Positions 1-8,306 of a stretch of DNA of 35,796 bases are shown one piece after another; positions within the stretch are counted from its first letter, which is position 1, and every line of letters begins with the position of its first letter. This DNA is from Desulfamplus sp. GTDB taxonomy: Bacteria; Desulfobacterota; Desulfobacteria; Desulfobacterales; Desulfobacteraceae. The position numbers and the translations under genes are program-made. Location of the stretch: positions 1 to 35,796 of the forward strand of contig JADFZO010000027.1 in the NCBI GenBank assembly GCA_015232465.1, written 5' to 3'. The notes under the pieces were generated by a model, which worked only from the letters and a program-made list of their open reading frames with translations, did not search any database and had not been told where the DNA came from.

Positions 1-1205
1 TGATCATTAAATGTATTAATAAAAGCTCCGTGCATAATTTTATTGTAATTTTCACTGCACCCTATAACTGCTAACCAATCTTTTCCTTCTGATGCTTCTA
101 CCCCGATTTTTCTAAGCCCAGATACAACAGCAGAGATTCTATCGCACTCCTTTTCTCGTAGATGTGCAATATTTACAATTTTTGTTCGCCCTTTTGCAAA
201 AGCAGCAACAACAGCAAGAGTTGGCACAACATCAGGAATATCTGACATGTCAACCTCAACCCCATTTAAAGCCAAACCAAGCTCAAATCTATTGCCACAA
301 ACACCTATTCCATTTTGATAATATTCAATATTGCAGCCCATCTGCTCTAAAATATCAAGAAGCCGTCTGTCGCCCTGCAAAGAGTTTTGATTTATATCAG
401 TAACAGTAATCTTTTTACCAGTAACAGCACCAGCAGCCCAAAAATAGCTTGCATTTGAAATATCAGGCTCAACTGAAAAATCTCCAGCACGGTAGTGCTG
501 TGCCCCATGAACTTTGTAGCTCTTATCATCAATCCTTTTAGCAGTAACCCCAAATTTTTTCATAACATCAATTGTAAGATCAACATAAGGGGCAGAAACT
601 GTGGGACCTGGCAGATTAATAAATAGACCATCAGGCAAAAGAGCACCCATAATAAGCATAGCAGATAGATATTGGCTACTTTGAGAGCAATCAAGAGATA
701 TATTACCCCCAATTGTATTTAGATTCTTAGTATTACCCCCTTTGATTACAACAGGAGGAGTGCCGTCCCCCTTTTTTGAGATAGCCTCAGCACCAGCCAT
801 ATTTAAAGCATCAAGCAGATCACCCATTGGACGCTCTTGCATTCTCTTATCACCAGTTAAGGTGTATGGGCTTTTGCCAAGTGCTGCAACTCCAGCAAGA
901 AGTCTCATAGAAGTTCCTGAATTTCCAAGATATATCTCCTGATCGTATGGCTTTAGCTCTCCATTAAAGCCAGTTACACAAATAGCTTTATCCTCACTTT
1001 CATTTAAAGTTATCTCTTCGATTACAGCACCCATTTTTGAAAGAGCAGAGATTGTATGATGAATATCTTCACTTTGAAGAATATTTCTAATTATAGAAGT
1101 GCCATCAGCCATAGCAGCACAAATAAGCATTCTATGAGAGATGCTCTTTGAGCCGGGTATTGTGATTGATCTATCAGAGGTTATTTTTGTCTTTATAGAT
1201 TTCAT
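1..1205 (-). CDS. aroA: 3-phosphoshikimate 1-carboxyvinyltransferase (EPSP synthase), 3' end outside window
   Basis: This gene enters the window from its start codon (ATG at 1205) and stays open to base 1, so it is truncated by the window edge. About 401 codons are visible. EPSP synthase joins phosphoenolpyruvate to shikimate-3-phosphate in the cytoplasmic shikimate pathway. The N-terminus carries PGSKSISHR, which binds both substrates. A glycine-rich LGNSGTSMRLLAG loop follows near residue 90, and SSQYLSAML lies near residue 180. Further on are SDIPDVVPT and a HLREKECDR segment. The last visible codons read FND followed by CA, consistent with the conserved DHR motif, which suggests that roughly 30 to 40 residues are missing. 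It sits downstream of aroE with only the TauE-like gene between, so two steps of one pathway are near neighbours. The identification is very secure. Confidence 0.96.
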   Translation of the reverse strand, partial: MKSIKTKITSDRSITIPGSKSISHRMLICAAMADGTSIIRNILQSEDIHHTISALSKMGAVIEEITLNESEDKAICVTGFNGELKPYDQEIYLGNSGTSMRLLAGVAALGKSPYTLTGDKRMQERPMGDLLDALNMAGAEAISKKGDGTPPVVIKGGNTKNLNTIGGNISLDCSQSSQYLSAMLIMGALLPDGLFINLPGPTVSAPYVDLTIDVMKKFGVTAKRIDDKSYKVHGAQHYRAGDFSVEPDISNASYFWAAGAVTGKKITVTDINQNSLQGDRRLLDILEQMGCNIEYYQNGIGVCGNRFELGLALNGVEVDMSDIPDVVPTLAVVAAFAKGRTKIVNIAHLREKECDRISAVVSGLRKIGVEASEGKDWLAVIGCSENYNKIMHGAFINTFND

Positions 1206-1238
1206 TTATTTAAGTAGCTCTACTGTTATTTAAAAATT

Positions 1239-2012
1239 TTAAAGTATCCCAACAATCATACCAAACGCAACAACAACCAATAAAATTGAAACCAACATCT
1301 GAACTGAATTTATAGTCATCTTTTTCATCAGTCGTGCACCAACAAACGCACCAATAAAGGCTGATAGCGTGGCAATAGCAACAAGCAACCAATTTACATC
1401 TTTAGCTGAAGTTGTAGCGTCCCACCCATATATCAACAATCTCGACATATCAACAATAACAGCAAGCACAACGCCAGTTGCGATAAACTGCTCTTTACTT
1501 AGTCCAGCTTTGAGCAAAAACATACTTCTGAATGCCCCTTGATGACCAGATAATCCCCCTAAAAATCCACTTAAACAGCCACCAAAAGGGAGAAATTTTT
1601 TATCCAATTTTATAGATGAGAATGTTTTAGATAGCTCAACCAAGACAAATATTATGATTAAAAACCCAATAATTAGCTTAACAGGCATAACCATAAAGGC
1701 TCTTCCCATTAATGAGTATTGATAAATAGGCTCTAAAGATGATAGCCAGCCAAGTGTAAATGCCCCTAAAAATGCAGCCAAAACAGCAGGCACTCCAAAT
1801 TTGATAACAACATCTTTGTCTGCGTGTAGTCCTAAAAGAGCTAACTTAAAGATATTATTGGCAAAATGGACAATAGCAGTAATAGCAATTGCAACATCAA
1901 CAGGAAAAAATATGGCAACAGCAGGCATTAAAAGTGTGCCAAGTCCAAATCCAGAAAAGAGCGTTAAACCTGATGCAAATAGTGCCACCGTAGCTATAAC
2001 AACTATATCCAC
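1239..2012 (-). CDS. TauE/SafE-family sulfite or organosulfur anion exporter-like permease
   Basis: This is a 257-residue integral membrane protein with about eight hydrophobic segments in two similar halves, the architecture of the TauE/SafE (DUF81) family. A glycine-rich FSGFGLGTLLMPA stretch lies near residues 20-32, and a second repeat has GGLSGHQGAFRSMFLL near residue 155. Both resemble the family's repeated motif. Family members export sulfite, sulfoacetate or related anions, but the substrate cannot be read here. The start is GTG at 2012, preceded by a strong AAAGGAGG site with about nine bases of spacing, which decides it. The gene lies between aroE and aroA at short distance, probably co-transcribed, with no evident metabolic link to aromatic synthesis. 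The family call is good; the substrate is unknown. Confidence 0.85.
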   Translation of the reverse strand: MDIVVIATVALFASGLTLFSGFGLGTLLMPAVAIFFPVDVAIAITAIVHFANNIFKLALLGLHADKDVVIKFGVPAVLAAFLGAFTLGWLSSLEPIYQYSLMGRAFMVMPVKLIIGFLIIIFVLVELSKTFSSIKLDKKFLPFGGCLSGFLGGLSGHQGAFRSMFLLKAGLSKEQFIATGVVLAVIVDMSRLLIYGWDATTSAKDVNWLLVAIATLSAFIGAFVGARLMKKMTINSVQMLVSILLVVVAFGMIVGIL

Positions 2013-2051
2013 CCCTCTTTGCCTCCTTTTATCTTAAATTATCGTAAAATT

Positions 2052-2909
2052 TTATCTCATCAACTGCGTAAGTGCTATATCTCGCATAAGCTGATGGGGA
2101 GCTTTGATACCAGTAAATAGCTCAAATTGAGCAGCCCCTTGATAAATAAACATAGATAGCCCATCAACTATTTTGCAGCCAGAACTTTGAGCATCTTTGA
2201 GCATCTTTGTTTTAAGAGGATTATAAACTATATCCATCACAACCATATTTTTATTAAAAATTTCAGGATTTACTGGCGATTCATCAATATTTGGGTTCAT
2301 GCCAACTGAAGTTGTATTAATAATAATATCAATAGGATAATCTCTGTTTCTGCTACTTGATAGGTGGGTTGAACCATTAAATAGCTCTAATGGTAAAAAC
2401 TCTGCTTCTACCTCTTTTGCAAGACTCTGCCCTTTATCTTTTGAGCGATTTACAATTATTAGTTTGCCTAACTCTTTTTTTACTCCAAACGCAACCGCCC
2501 TTGCAGCCCCGCCCGCCCCAATTATATAGACTTGCTTGCCCTCCAATGAGCCAGTAGCCTCTTTTAAAGGCTTGGTTGCACCATCACAATCTGTATTACA
2601 ACCCCAAAGATGACCGTTTTTATTAATAACTGTATTAACAGCCCCAATTTTGATTGCAGTATCATCAATTTCATCAAGATATTTGATAATATCCTCTTTA
2701 AATGGAATGGTGATTGATGCCCCTTTAATGCCAAGGGCTCTTATTGCTTCAACCCCTTTTTTAATATCACTAATTTCAAATGCCAAATAGACCGCATCTA
2801 TTCCAAACTCATTTAAAAGCATATTATGAATCAAGGGGCTTATTGAGTGGCTTACTGGTTTTCCAAAAATAGCGTATAATTTAGTTGATGGGGTGATCTG
2901 TTTAGCCAT
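2052..2909 (-). CDS. aroE: shikimate dehydrogenase (NADP+)
   Basis: This 285-residue enzyme would reduce 3-dehydroshikimate to shikimate with NADPH in the cytoplasm. The N-terminal substrate domain begins with FGKPVSHSISP, where the two serines contact shikimate. GASITIPFK carries the catalytic lysine; many homologues have Asn where this one has Ser. NTDCDGA follows near residue 105. The Rossmann half has the GAGGAARA dinucleotide loop near residue 131, then IVNRSKDK, NTTSVGMNP and DIVYNPLKTK. Near the C-terminus, GLSMFIYQGAAQFELFTG holds the substrate-site glutamine. The length is normal for the family. The gene begins 28 bases after corC and is followed by the TauE-like gene and aroA, probably in one transcript. 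The start (ATG at 2909) matches the family N-terminus. Confident. Confidence 0.95.
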   Translation of the reverse strand: MAKQITPSTKLYAIFGKPVSHSISPLIHNMLLNEFGIDAVYLAFEISDIKKGVEAIRALGIKGASITIPFKEDIIKYLDEIDDTAIKIGAVNTVINKNGHLWGCNTDCDGATKPLKEATGSLEGKQVYIIGAGGAARAVAFGVKKELGKLIIVNRSKDKGQSLAKEVEAEFLPLELFNGSTHLSSSRNRDYPIDIIINTTSVGMNPNIDESPVNPEIFNKNMVVMDIVYNPLKTKMLKDAQSSGCKIVDGLSMFIYQGAAQFELFTGIKAPHQLMRDIALTQLMR

Positions 2910-2937
2910 TTTTTTATTTACTCAAGAATCAAAAAAA

Positions 2938-4248
2938 TTAAAAGAGTTTAAAGACAAATGTTCTGATACGGTTACCGTCTCTCTCTTTGACAGTGGCAGC
3001 ATATCTATCTATTGTGATTGTCTCCCCAACTTTTGGAATTTTGCCAATTTTATCAAGAATAAAGCCAGAAAAGGTGTCGTAGTCAGGCGATTCAGGTATA
3101 GATAGATTAAGTGTTTTATTTAGCTCCCAAATATCTGTTTTGCCCAAAACTATCCATTTATCATCGTGAAGCTTTACAATATTGGGTTCATTATTCCTAT
3201 CAGTTTCATCACTTATCTCTCCTACAAGCTCCTCAAGAACATCTTCCATTGTTACAATACCACAAACTCCACCATGTTCATCTACAACTATGCCAATATG
3301 GTTTTTCATCTGTTTGAACGCATGAAGCAAAGAATCTAATTTTTTAGATTCAGGGATAAAAAACGGTTCTCTCATAATCTCTTTGATTCCCAAATCCTCA
3401 GCATTTATTGAATCGTGACAGTTCTCGTTGTCGATACTGTCAAGTGTCTGTTCAACGGTCGGGTCATTGCCAACAGCTATGTTGAGGGGGCAACTATCAT
3501 GGTATCTTGCAAATAGGTCTTTTAGATTCAAGATACCGATAACATTATCAATACGGTTATCAATCACTGGAATACGTGTAAATCCTGAGTTAAGTATGGC
3601 TTTGATGTCAATATTATCGTTAATATCAATAAAATACATATCAGCCCTTGGGGTCATTATCTCTGAAGCACTTGTATCATCAAACTCAAAAATATTTGAA
3701 ATAAGCTCTTTTTCTTCCTCTTTTATCTCTCCCTCTTCCTCTACAACTTCAACCATTGTCATCAATTCGTCTTCAGTAACAGAAAAGGATTGATCAACCT
3801 TTCCAAGCATTCTTGGTATAAAATTAAGTAAAAATATAATAGGAGTAAAAAGTCTTGAACACCACATCAGAGGATAAACAGCAAATCTTGCAACTGCTAT
3901 TTTATTTTGAGCTGCAAAAGATTTTGGGAAAATCTCACCAAATACTAAAATCAAGATGGTCATAACACCAGTAGCAATACCAACAGCATTTGACTGAAAA
4001 AAATTAATTGACAGGGCAGTTGCTAATGATGATGCTCCGATGTTGACAATGTTGTTGCCAATTAAAATAGTTGATAGAAGTTTGTGGGGATTTTCCTTCA
4101 TTTTGCAAATGAGCTGATCTGTTTTTCTTCCCTCTTTTGCAAGGTGAAGGGCTTTGAATTTACTGATGGAAAAAAGAGCAGTCTCTGCAGAAGAAAAAAA
4201 GCCTGATAATAAAAGACAAATTACAAGTAAAATCACATTAAGTGACAT
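2938..4248 (-). CDS. CNNM/CorC-type transporter (DUF21, CBS pair, CorC_HlyC domain)
   Basis: This is a 436-residue membrane protein. An N-terminal DUF21 domain of about four hydrophobic segments spans residues 1-190, with SGFFSSAETALFS near residue 15 and a HKLLSTILIGNNIVNIGAS stretch near 55. Two CBS domains follow (about 205-335), including EIMTPRADM and GICGIVTMEDVLEELVGEI-like sequence (GGVCGIVTMED here). A C-terminal CorC_HlyC domain of about 90 residues closes the protein. Relatives are linked to magnesium or cobalt efflux and, in older annotation, to haemolysins; the CBS pair probably senses adenine nucleotides. The substrate is not proven by sequence. It lies between aapP and aroE; a weak GAGGTAA ribosome site lies about 15 bases before the ATG at 4248. 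Confidence 0.9.
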   Translation of the reverse strand: MSLNVILLVICLLLSGFFSSAETALFSISKFKALHLAKEGRKTDQLICKMKENPHKLLSTILIGNNIVNIGASSLATALSINFFQSNAVGIATGVMTILILVFGEIFPKSFAAQNKIAVARFAVYPLMWCSRLFTPIIFLLNFIPRMLGKVDQSFSVTEDELMTMVEVVEEEGEIKEEEKELISNIFEFDDTSASEIMTPRADMYFIDINDNIDIKAILNSGFTRIPVIDNRIDNVIGILNLKDLFARYHDSCPLNIAVGNDPTVEQTLDSIDNENCHDSINAEDLGIKEIMREPFFIPESKKLDSLLHAFKQMKNHIGIVVDEHGGVCGIVTMEDVLEELVGEISDETDRNNEPNIVKLHDDKWIVLGKTDIWELNKTLNLSIPESPDYDTFSGFILDKIGKIPKVGETITIDRYAATVKERDGNRIRTFVFKLF

Positions 4249-4285
4249 AAAAAAGTTTGGTTACCTCATTTATAGTAAACGAATA

Positions 4286-4307
4286 ATACTCTATCTTAAT
4301 AGAGTAT
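4286..4307 (-). terminator. hairpin at the 3' end of aapP
   Basis: A perfect 9-bp inverted repeat (ATACTCTAT with ATAGAGTAT, four-base loop) overlaps the aapP stop codon. It is very AT-rich and has no clear run of T after it, so it may be a weak terminator or an mRNA-stabilising end rather than a strong intrinsic terminator. Confidence 0.35.
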
Positions 4308-5045
4308 CTGACTTAAAAAGAGCTTTGTCCTCTCATTTTGCGGGTTAGAGAAGAAATCTTCAGGGTTATTCTCTTCAATAATCATTCCGCCGTCCATGAA
4401 AATTACCCTGTGAGCAACAGATTTTGCAAACCCCATCTCATGGGTTACAACAAGCATTGTCATACCCTCTTTAGCAAGAGATATGATAACATCTAAAACC
4501 TCTTTGACCATTTCAGGGTCAAGTGCTGATGTTGGCTCATCAAATAGCATGATCCTTGGCTGCATACAGAGGCTTCTTGCAATCGCAACTCTCTGCTGCT
4601 GCCCCCCTGATAGTTGCCCAGGATACTTTTTTGCCTGTTCCGCGATCTGCACTTTGTTCAAATACTCCATAGCAATCTCTTCAGCCTGTTTTTTGGGCAT
4701 CTTTCTTACCCAAATTGGACCAAGAGTTAAATTTTCAAGAATAGTCAGATGCGGAAAAAGGTTAAAGTGTTGAAATACCATACTAACTTCAGCCCTAACC
4801 TTCTCAATATTTTTTAAATTATCGGTCAGCTCAATACCATCAACATTTATACTACCCCTCTGATGATGCTCAAGGCGGTTAATGCACCTGATAAGTGTTG
4901 ATTTTCCAGAGCCAGAAGGTCCGCAAATTACAATTATCTCACCTCTTTTAACATTTAGATTTACGTCATTGAGAACGTGAAACTCACCATACCATTTGTG
5001 CATCTTTTTTATTTTGATTATATAATTTTGTGTATCAGTAGCCAT
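4296..5045 (-). CDS. aapP: polar amino-acid ABC transporter ATP-binding protein
   Basis: This 249-residue ATPase would energise the amino-acid transporter encoded just upstream. Walker A is GPSGSGKST at residues 42-50. The Q-loop lies in [12 protein letters not shown]. The signature is LSGGQQQR, Walker B is [13 protein letters not shown], and the switch histidine is in VTHEMGFA. These features, with the short single-domain length, place it in the GlnQ/HisP/AapP subfamily for polar amino acids. It starts at 5045, 33 bases after the aapM stop, and is the last gene of the aapJ-Q-M-P series. In current transcript order it comes after the 4.9-kb insertion that separates aapM and aapP from aapJ and aapQ. 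The substrate range (general L-amino acids) is inferred from the permease pair. Confidence 0.93.
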   Translation of the reverse strand: MATDTQNYIIKIKKMHKWYGEFHVLNDVNLNVKRGEIIVICGPSGSGKSTLIRCINRLEHHQRGSINVDGIELTDNLKNIEKVRAEVSMVFQHFNLFPHLTILENLTLGPIWVRKMPKKQAEEIAMEYLNKVQIAEQAKKYPGQLSGGQQQRVAIARSLCMQPRIMLFDEPTSALDPEMVKEVLDVIISLAKEGMTMLVVTHEMGFAKSVAHRVIFMDGGMIIEENNPEDFFSNPQNERTKLFLSQILY

Positions 5046-5078
5046 TTTATATTTTCCATTGGTTAGTTTATATTGTTT

Positions 5079-6185
5079 TTAGTGCGATTGTCCAGCACTT
5101 AACTCCTTTTCAAGTCCTCTTGAATAGCTTGACATAGCATAACAAAATATAAAATAGATAACAGCAATAAATATGTATGCTTCAGTGCTAAAGCTCAACC
5201 ATTTAGGGTCAGAGAGGGTTGACTGACAGGTCTTTAGAAGATCATAAAGAGATATAATTGCAACAAGAGATGTATCTTTAAATGCAGAGATAAGTATGCC
5301 AACTGTTGGCGGAATCACAATTTTAAGTGCTTGGGGAAGAATTACCAGTTTCATCATCTGAAAATAGTTGAGTCCAAGAGATTCAGCAGCCTCATACTGC
5401 CCCTTTGGCATTGCTTGCAATCCGCCTCTTACAACCTCTGCTATGTATGCTGCTGTAAACATTATAATTGCAACCTGTGCTCTAAAAATTTTGTTAATTG
5501 TAATACCTTCGGGCAAAAATAGAGGAAACATAACAGCAGACATAAATAGCATACTGATAAGCGGAACTCCACGAATTATCTCAATATAAAAAACCGCTAT
5601 TGTGCGTATTGCAGGCATTTTTGAGCGTCTTGCAAGTGCAAGAACAATACCTAAGGGGTAAGCAGCAGCCATTCCAACAACTGATAGCATCAAGGTTAGG
5701 AGAAGCCCGCCCCATCTTGTGCTCTCAACAGGCTCAAGACCCAAAATACCACCTTTAAGAATAATAGCTACAACAGTTGTGCTTCCAATCCAGACGTATG
5801 CAAGAGATAGCCTCCATCGGTCTCTTTTTCTGCTATAAAAGACCGTTCCAACCATTATTAGCATGGCAAGCAAGCCTCGCCACTGCTCATCAGCAGGAAA
5901 TAGACCAAAAATGATAAATCTAATATTGGAAGGTATGTAAGTCCAGCAAGCCCCTTCACCAGCTTGGCATTGCGAGGGATCGCCAACCCATACGCTATTT
6001 ACAAAAGCCCAATTAATAAATGGTGGCAACAGCTTATAAAACAGAAACAGTATTAAGATCGTTACAACTGTGTTAAGCGGTGAGTTAAAGAGGTTAGCTT
6101 TGAGCCAGCCAACAGCACCAGTCTCTGTAACTGGGGGTTTTAATGTTGATGATTGAGATTTAGAGTTTATTAGGCTACTGTTCAT
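5079..6185 (-). CDS. aapM: amino-acid ABC transporter permease (AapM type)
   Basis: A 368-residue inner-membrane permease of the HisM/GlnP superfamily. A long N-terminal part (to about residue 150) with several membrane segments precedes the usual permease core. The core holds the ATPase-coupling loop EVVRGGLQAMPKGQYEAAESLGL, near residues 250-275. Such long N-termini are typical of AapQ and AapM. The open frame can be extended to ATG 6218, but those 11 codons are read out of frame from a duplicated piece of aapQ. The start chosen is ATG 6185, which has GGAGAG upstream and sits four bases after the TAA that once ended aapQ. It heteromerises with AapQ. The upstream partner gene is now 4.9 kb away because of the insertion at this exact junction. 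Confidence 0.92.
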   Translation of the reverse strand: MNSSLINSKSQSSTLKPPVTETGAVGWLKANLFNSPLNTVVTILILFLFYKLLPPFINWAFVNSVWVGDPSQCQAGEGACWTYIPSNIRFIIFGLFPADEQWRGLLAMLIMVGTVFYSRKRDRWRLSLAYVWIGSTTVVAIILKGGILGLEPVESTRWGGLLLTLMLSVVGMAAAYPLGIVLALARRSKMPAIRTIAVFYIEIIRGVPLISMLFMSAVMFPLFLPEGITINKIFRAQVAIIMFTAAYIAEVVRGGLQAMPKGQYEAAESLGLNYFQMMKLVILPQALKIVIPPTVGILISAFKDTSLVAIISLYDLLKTCQSTLSDPKWLSFSTEAYIFIAVIYFIFCYAMSSYSRGLEKELSAGQSH

Positions 6186-6193
6186 AAAATTAT

Positions 6194-6276
6194 CTCTCCA
6201 CAAGTGCCATTTTAGCATTATACCAGTTCATAAAAAGTGAGGTCAAAAGGCTTAAAGTTAGATACATTATCATAAT
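6194..6276 (-). repeat. 83-bp direct repeat, copy 1 (aapM side): detached 3' end of aapQ
   Basis: This stretch is identical base for base to 11126-11208. Read on the minus strand it encodes the last 28 residues of AapQ (IMIMYLTLSL to ALVER). The final codon is AGA and is followed by TAA, four bases and the aapM ATG. It no longer joins the aapQ body. It marks the downstream edge of the inserted segment and preserves the original aapQ-aapM junction. It also supplies the aapM ribosome-binding site. Confidence 0.97.
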
Positions 6277-6318
6277 CTATGATCAAGACCAATATGACAT
6301 TAATATTTTTTATAATAA

Positions 6319-8136
6319 TTATTTGTCAACAACTTTCTTAAAACAGACCCTCTCAAACCCTAACGATACCACCACAAATTTTTGCAATCTTAAATTTCCA
6401 TATTTATCTTCAAGCTCTTTTCCATACTTAGCAATCTGACGCTCCCCATCTTGTATCTGCTCAACAATTTGGGGCATTTTATAAAGTTCATATTCTCTCA
6501 GAGCTTTTGCATCTTCTCCCCTTATATTTACATCTTTTAGAGCCACAAATTTAAACTCAATCAAAACATCAAAAACTTTGCCATACCGTTTGTCAGGGCG
6601 GATAATCATGGTTAAATCTGCATATCTTCTATCAATTGCTGGCTCTGAATCCATGATGTAAATAATATCGTTGTAAAGCAGCGTCAAAAACGCTGTTTTA
6701 ACAGTAAGCTCATTTGCCCAGCGGTAATCTCGGTTTGCAAACACTTTAAAATATTTTTCCTCAACAAAACGGCATAATGGGGCTATATCGCCTTTACTCC
6801 ACACCTGCCTTGCAGCCTCTTTGCCGTTGTCTCTATCATCTGGTATTGGCAGAAACATCTTACAGATCCTATCAACATAAAGCCCCTTCATCACAAGATT
6901 TGGAACTTTCAAGATACTTTGCAAATCATCTGTATCTTTAAAAATAGTCAGCACTCCAAAGTAATAGAGAAACGAGACTAAAAAGCTGTTATCCTTAGAT
7001 AAATCACTCATCATCTCGCCAAGCCCAAACCTTTTGCTGATTGCTGGAATTACAACCGTGCAATCTTTCTCCATAAGGCTTAATAAAATTTCTCTACCCT
7101 TTGGAATCATTGCAATATATTCAAGTTTGGATTCATCAACCGCAAGGTTATCGTCAAGCATTTCACGAGGATATTGGCAGGATTTTTGAAACTGTTCCCA
7201 AAAAAAGAGACACAAAGTTGGATTATACACATAATCGTTCGTAGTATGGCTGAATCTGTAACCGTTGTAGTAGTCTTTCATTAAATCTACTGCTTCATTA
7301 ATTTTGCTCTTTTTATCTTTAAAATCGCATGATTCAACTATTTGCGTTACCACATTTTCAACTTCATGTTGAGTAAAGCCGCAAAGCTCGTTAAATTCAG
7401 GCTCAAAATAGATGTTTTTTGCAACATTGTACCCACTTGTAATATCGCTCATCACAACTGGCGACACTCCAGTTATAAACACACGGTCAAACATGGTTGA
7501 TGTGGTTAAGGCTTTTACAGTCTTAAAAAACGTTCGTAATGCTCCCTGATCGTGAACCAAAGAAAAATATCTATCTCCATCTTTTTCATATTTCTGCTTT
7601 ACTCGATAAACCTCCATCATCACTATATTTGCAAAGTTGTCGTATTCGTCAATCAGAAGATATAACGGGTGTAGAGTTGCTTTGACAGCCTTAGCCAGTG
7701 ATTGAAGAGAGTATAAAGCATCATTACTGTTAATTTGAATCGCAGGTAGTTCGAAATCTTTAAATTTATAATAAGTACAAAAACCTTCAATACACACATT
7801 TATATGGTTAAACAAAGACTGTCGAATCTGATCAACCGAACCAGTTGGGTCAACGCACGAAAAATCAAGTTTTAGGATAAAGTAGGAGTTTCTAAGAGAT
7901 GTGGGATTTTTGCCAATTGCAAGATGACCAAAGAGCTGCTTAAACTCATCTTTTTTTGCAACATCGTAGTAATGCTCAAGCGTGGAGAGAAGAAGAGATT
8001 TGCCAAATCTGCGGGGACGGATAAAGAGTTGGGATTCTGCTTGCTCAAGCATGGGGATTCTGTCTGTTCTATCTTGGTAAAAATAGCCTTTGTTAATAAT
8101 TTTACTGAAATCGCTAACTCCATAGCCGAATCTCAT
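6319..8136 (-). CDS. AAA-ATPase-like protein with C-terminal PD-(D/E)XK nuclease-type domain
   Basis: A 605-residue cytoplasmic protein of the AAA-ATPase_like (PF09820) plus PDDEXK_9 (PF08011) type. It opens with GYGVSDFSKIINKGYFYQDRT. The variant Walker A RPRRFGKS is at residues 40-48, and Walker B LYLLIDEYDN at about 158-167. An ITGVSP sequence near 220 is the family's usual sensor-like segment. The C-terminal third has YADLTMII and then DVLIEFKF (about 505-530), the Asp...Glu-x-Lys pattern of the nuclease fold. The biological role of this large family is unknown; it is often present in many copies in anaerobe genomes and has been linked to mobile DNA only by inference. GGAGAG precedes the ATG at 8136. 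It is the downstream gene of the 83-bp-flanked insert and ends 42 bases from the repeat. Confidence 0.9.
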   Translation of the reverse strand: MRFGYGVSDFSKIINKGYFYQDRTDRIPMLEQAESQLFIRPRRFGKSLLLSTLEHYYDVAKKDEFKQLFGHLAIGKNPTSLRNSYFILKLDFSCVDPTGSVDQIRQSLFNHINVCIEGFCTYYKFKDFELPAIQINSNDALYSLQSLAKAVKATLHPLYLLIDEYDNFANIVMMEVYRVKQKYEKDGDRYFSLVHDQGALRTFFKTVKALTTSTMFDRVFITGVSPVVMSDITSGYNVAKNIYFEPEFNELCGFTQHEVENVVTQIVESCDFKDKKSKINEAVDLMKDYYNGYRFSHTTNDYVYNPTLCLFFWEQFQKSCQYPREMLDDNLAVDESKLEYIAMIPKGREILLSLMEKDCTVVIPAISKRFGLGEMMSDLSKDNSFLVSFLYYFGVLTIFKDTDDLQSILKVPNLVMKGLYVDRICKMFLPIPDDRDNGKEAARQVWSKGDIAPLCRFVEEKYFKVFANRDYRWANELTVKTAFLTLLYNDIIYIMDSEPAIDRRYADLTMIIRPDKRYGKVFDVLIEFKFVALKDVNIRGEDAKALREYELYKMPQIVEQIQDGERQIAKYGKELEDKYGNLRLQKFVVVSLGFERVCFKKVVDK

Positions 8137-8205
8137 AATTACAACTCTCCATTATCTGACATATTTATTCCAATTCACCAATTATAAGAATCACCAACTA
8201 ACCTA

Positions 8206-8258
8206 ATTAGCACGGATTGCACTGATTTTTTCCGTGAAATCCCTTAATCCGTGCTAAT
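8206..8258. repeat. palindromic intergenic repeat built from AATCCGTG units
   Basis: Arms of 13 bp (ATTAGCACGGATT at 8206-8218 and its complement at 8246-8258) enclose 27 bases containing a further degraded TCCGTGAAAT unit. Another AATCCGTG follows at 8256-8263. It occupies most of the 170-base gap between the DUF1566 gene and the AAA-ATPase gene. It could fold as RNA or cruciform DNA. It lacks a T-run, so it does not look like an ordinary terminator. Confidence 0.7.
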
Positions 8259-8306
8259 CCGTGATTCAGACCCCAAAATCATCAAATGAGCAAATGCTTA
8301 AATAGC

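Noticed and set aside
3428..3793. 121-codon plus-strand frame inside the CorC gene
   Set aside because: Composition is Ser/Ile-rich as expected for an antisense shadow, and the minus-strand gene is well supported.
6186..6218. An 11-codon N-terminal extension of aapM starting at ATG 6218
   Set aside because: Those codons are the duplicated aapQ end read in another frame. ATG 6185 has a ribosome site and sits four bases after the old aapQ stop.
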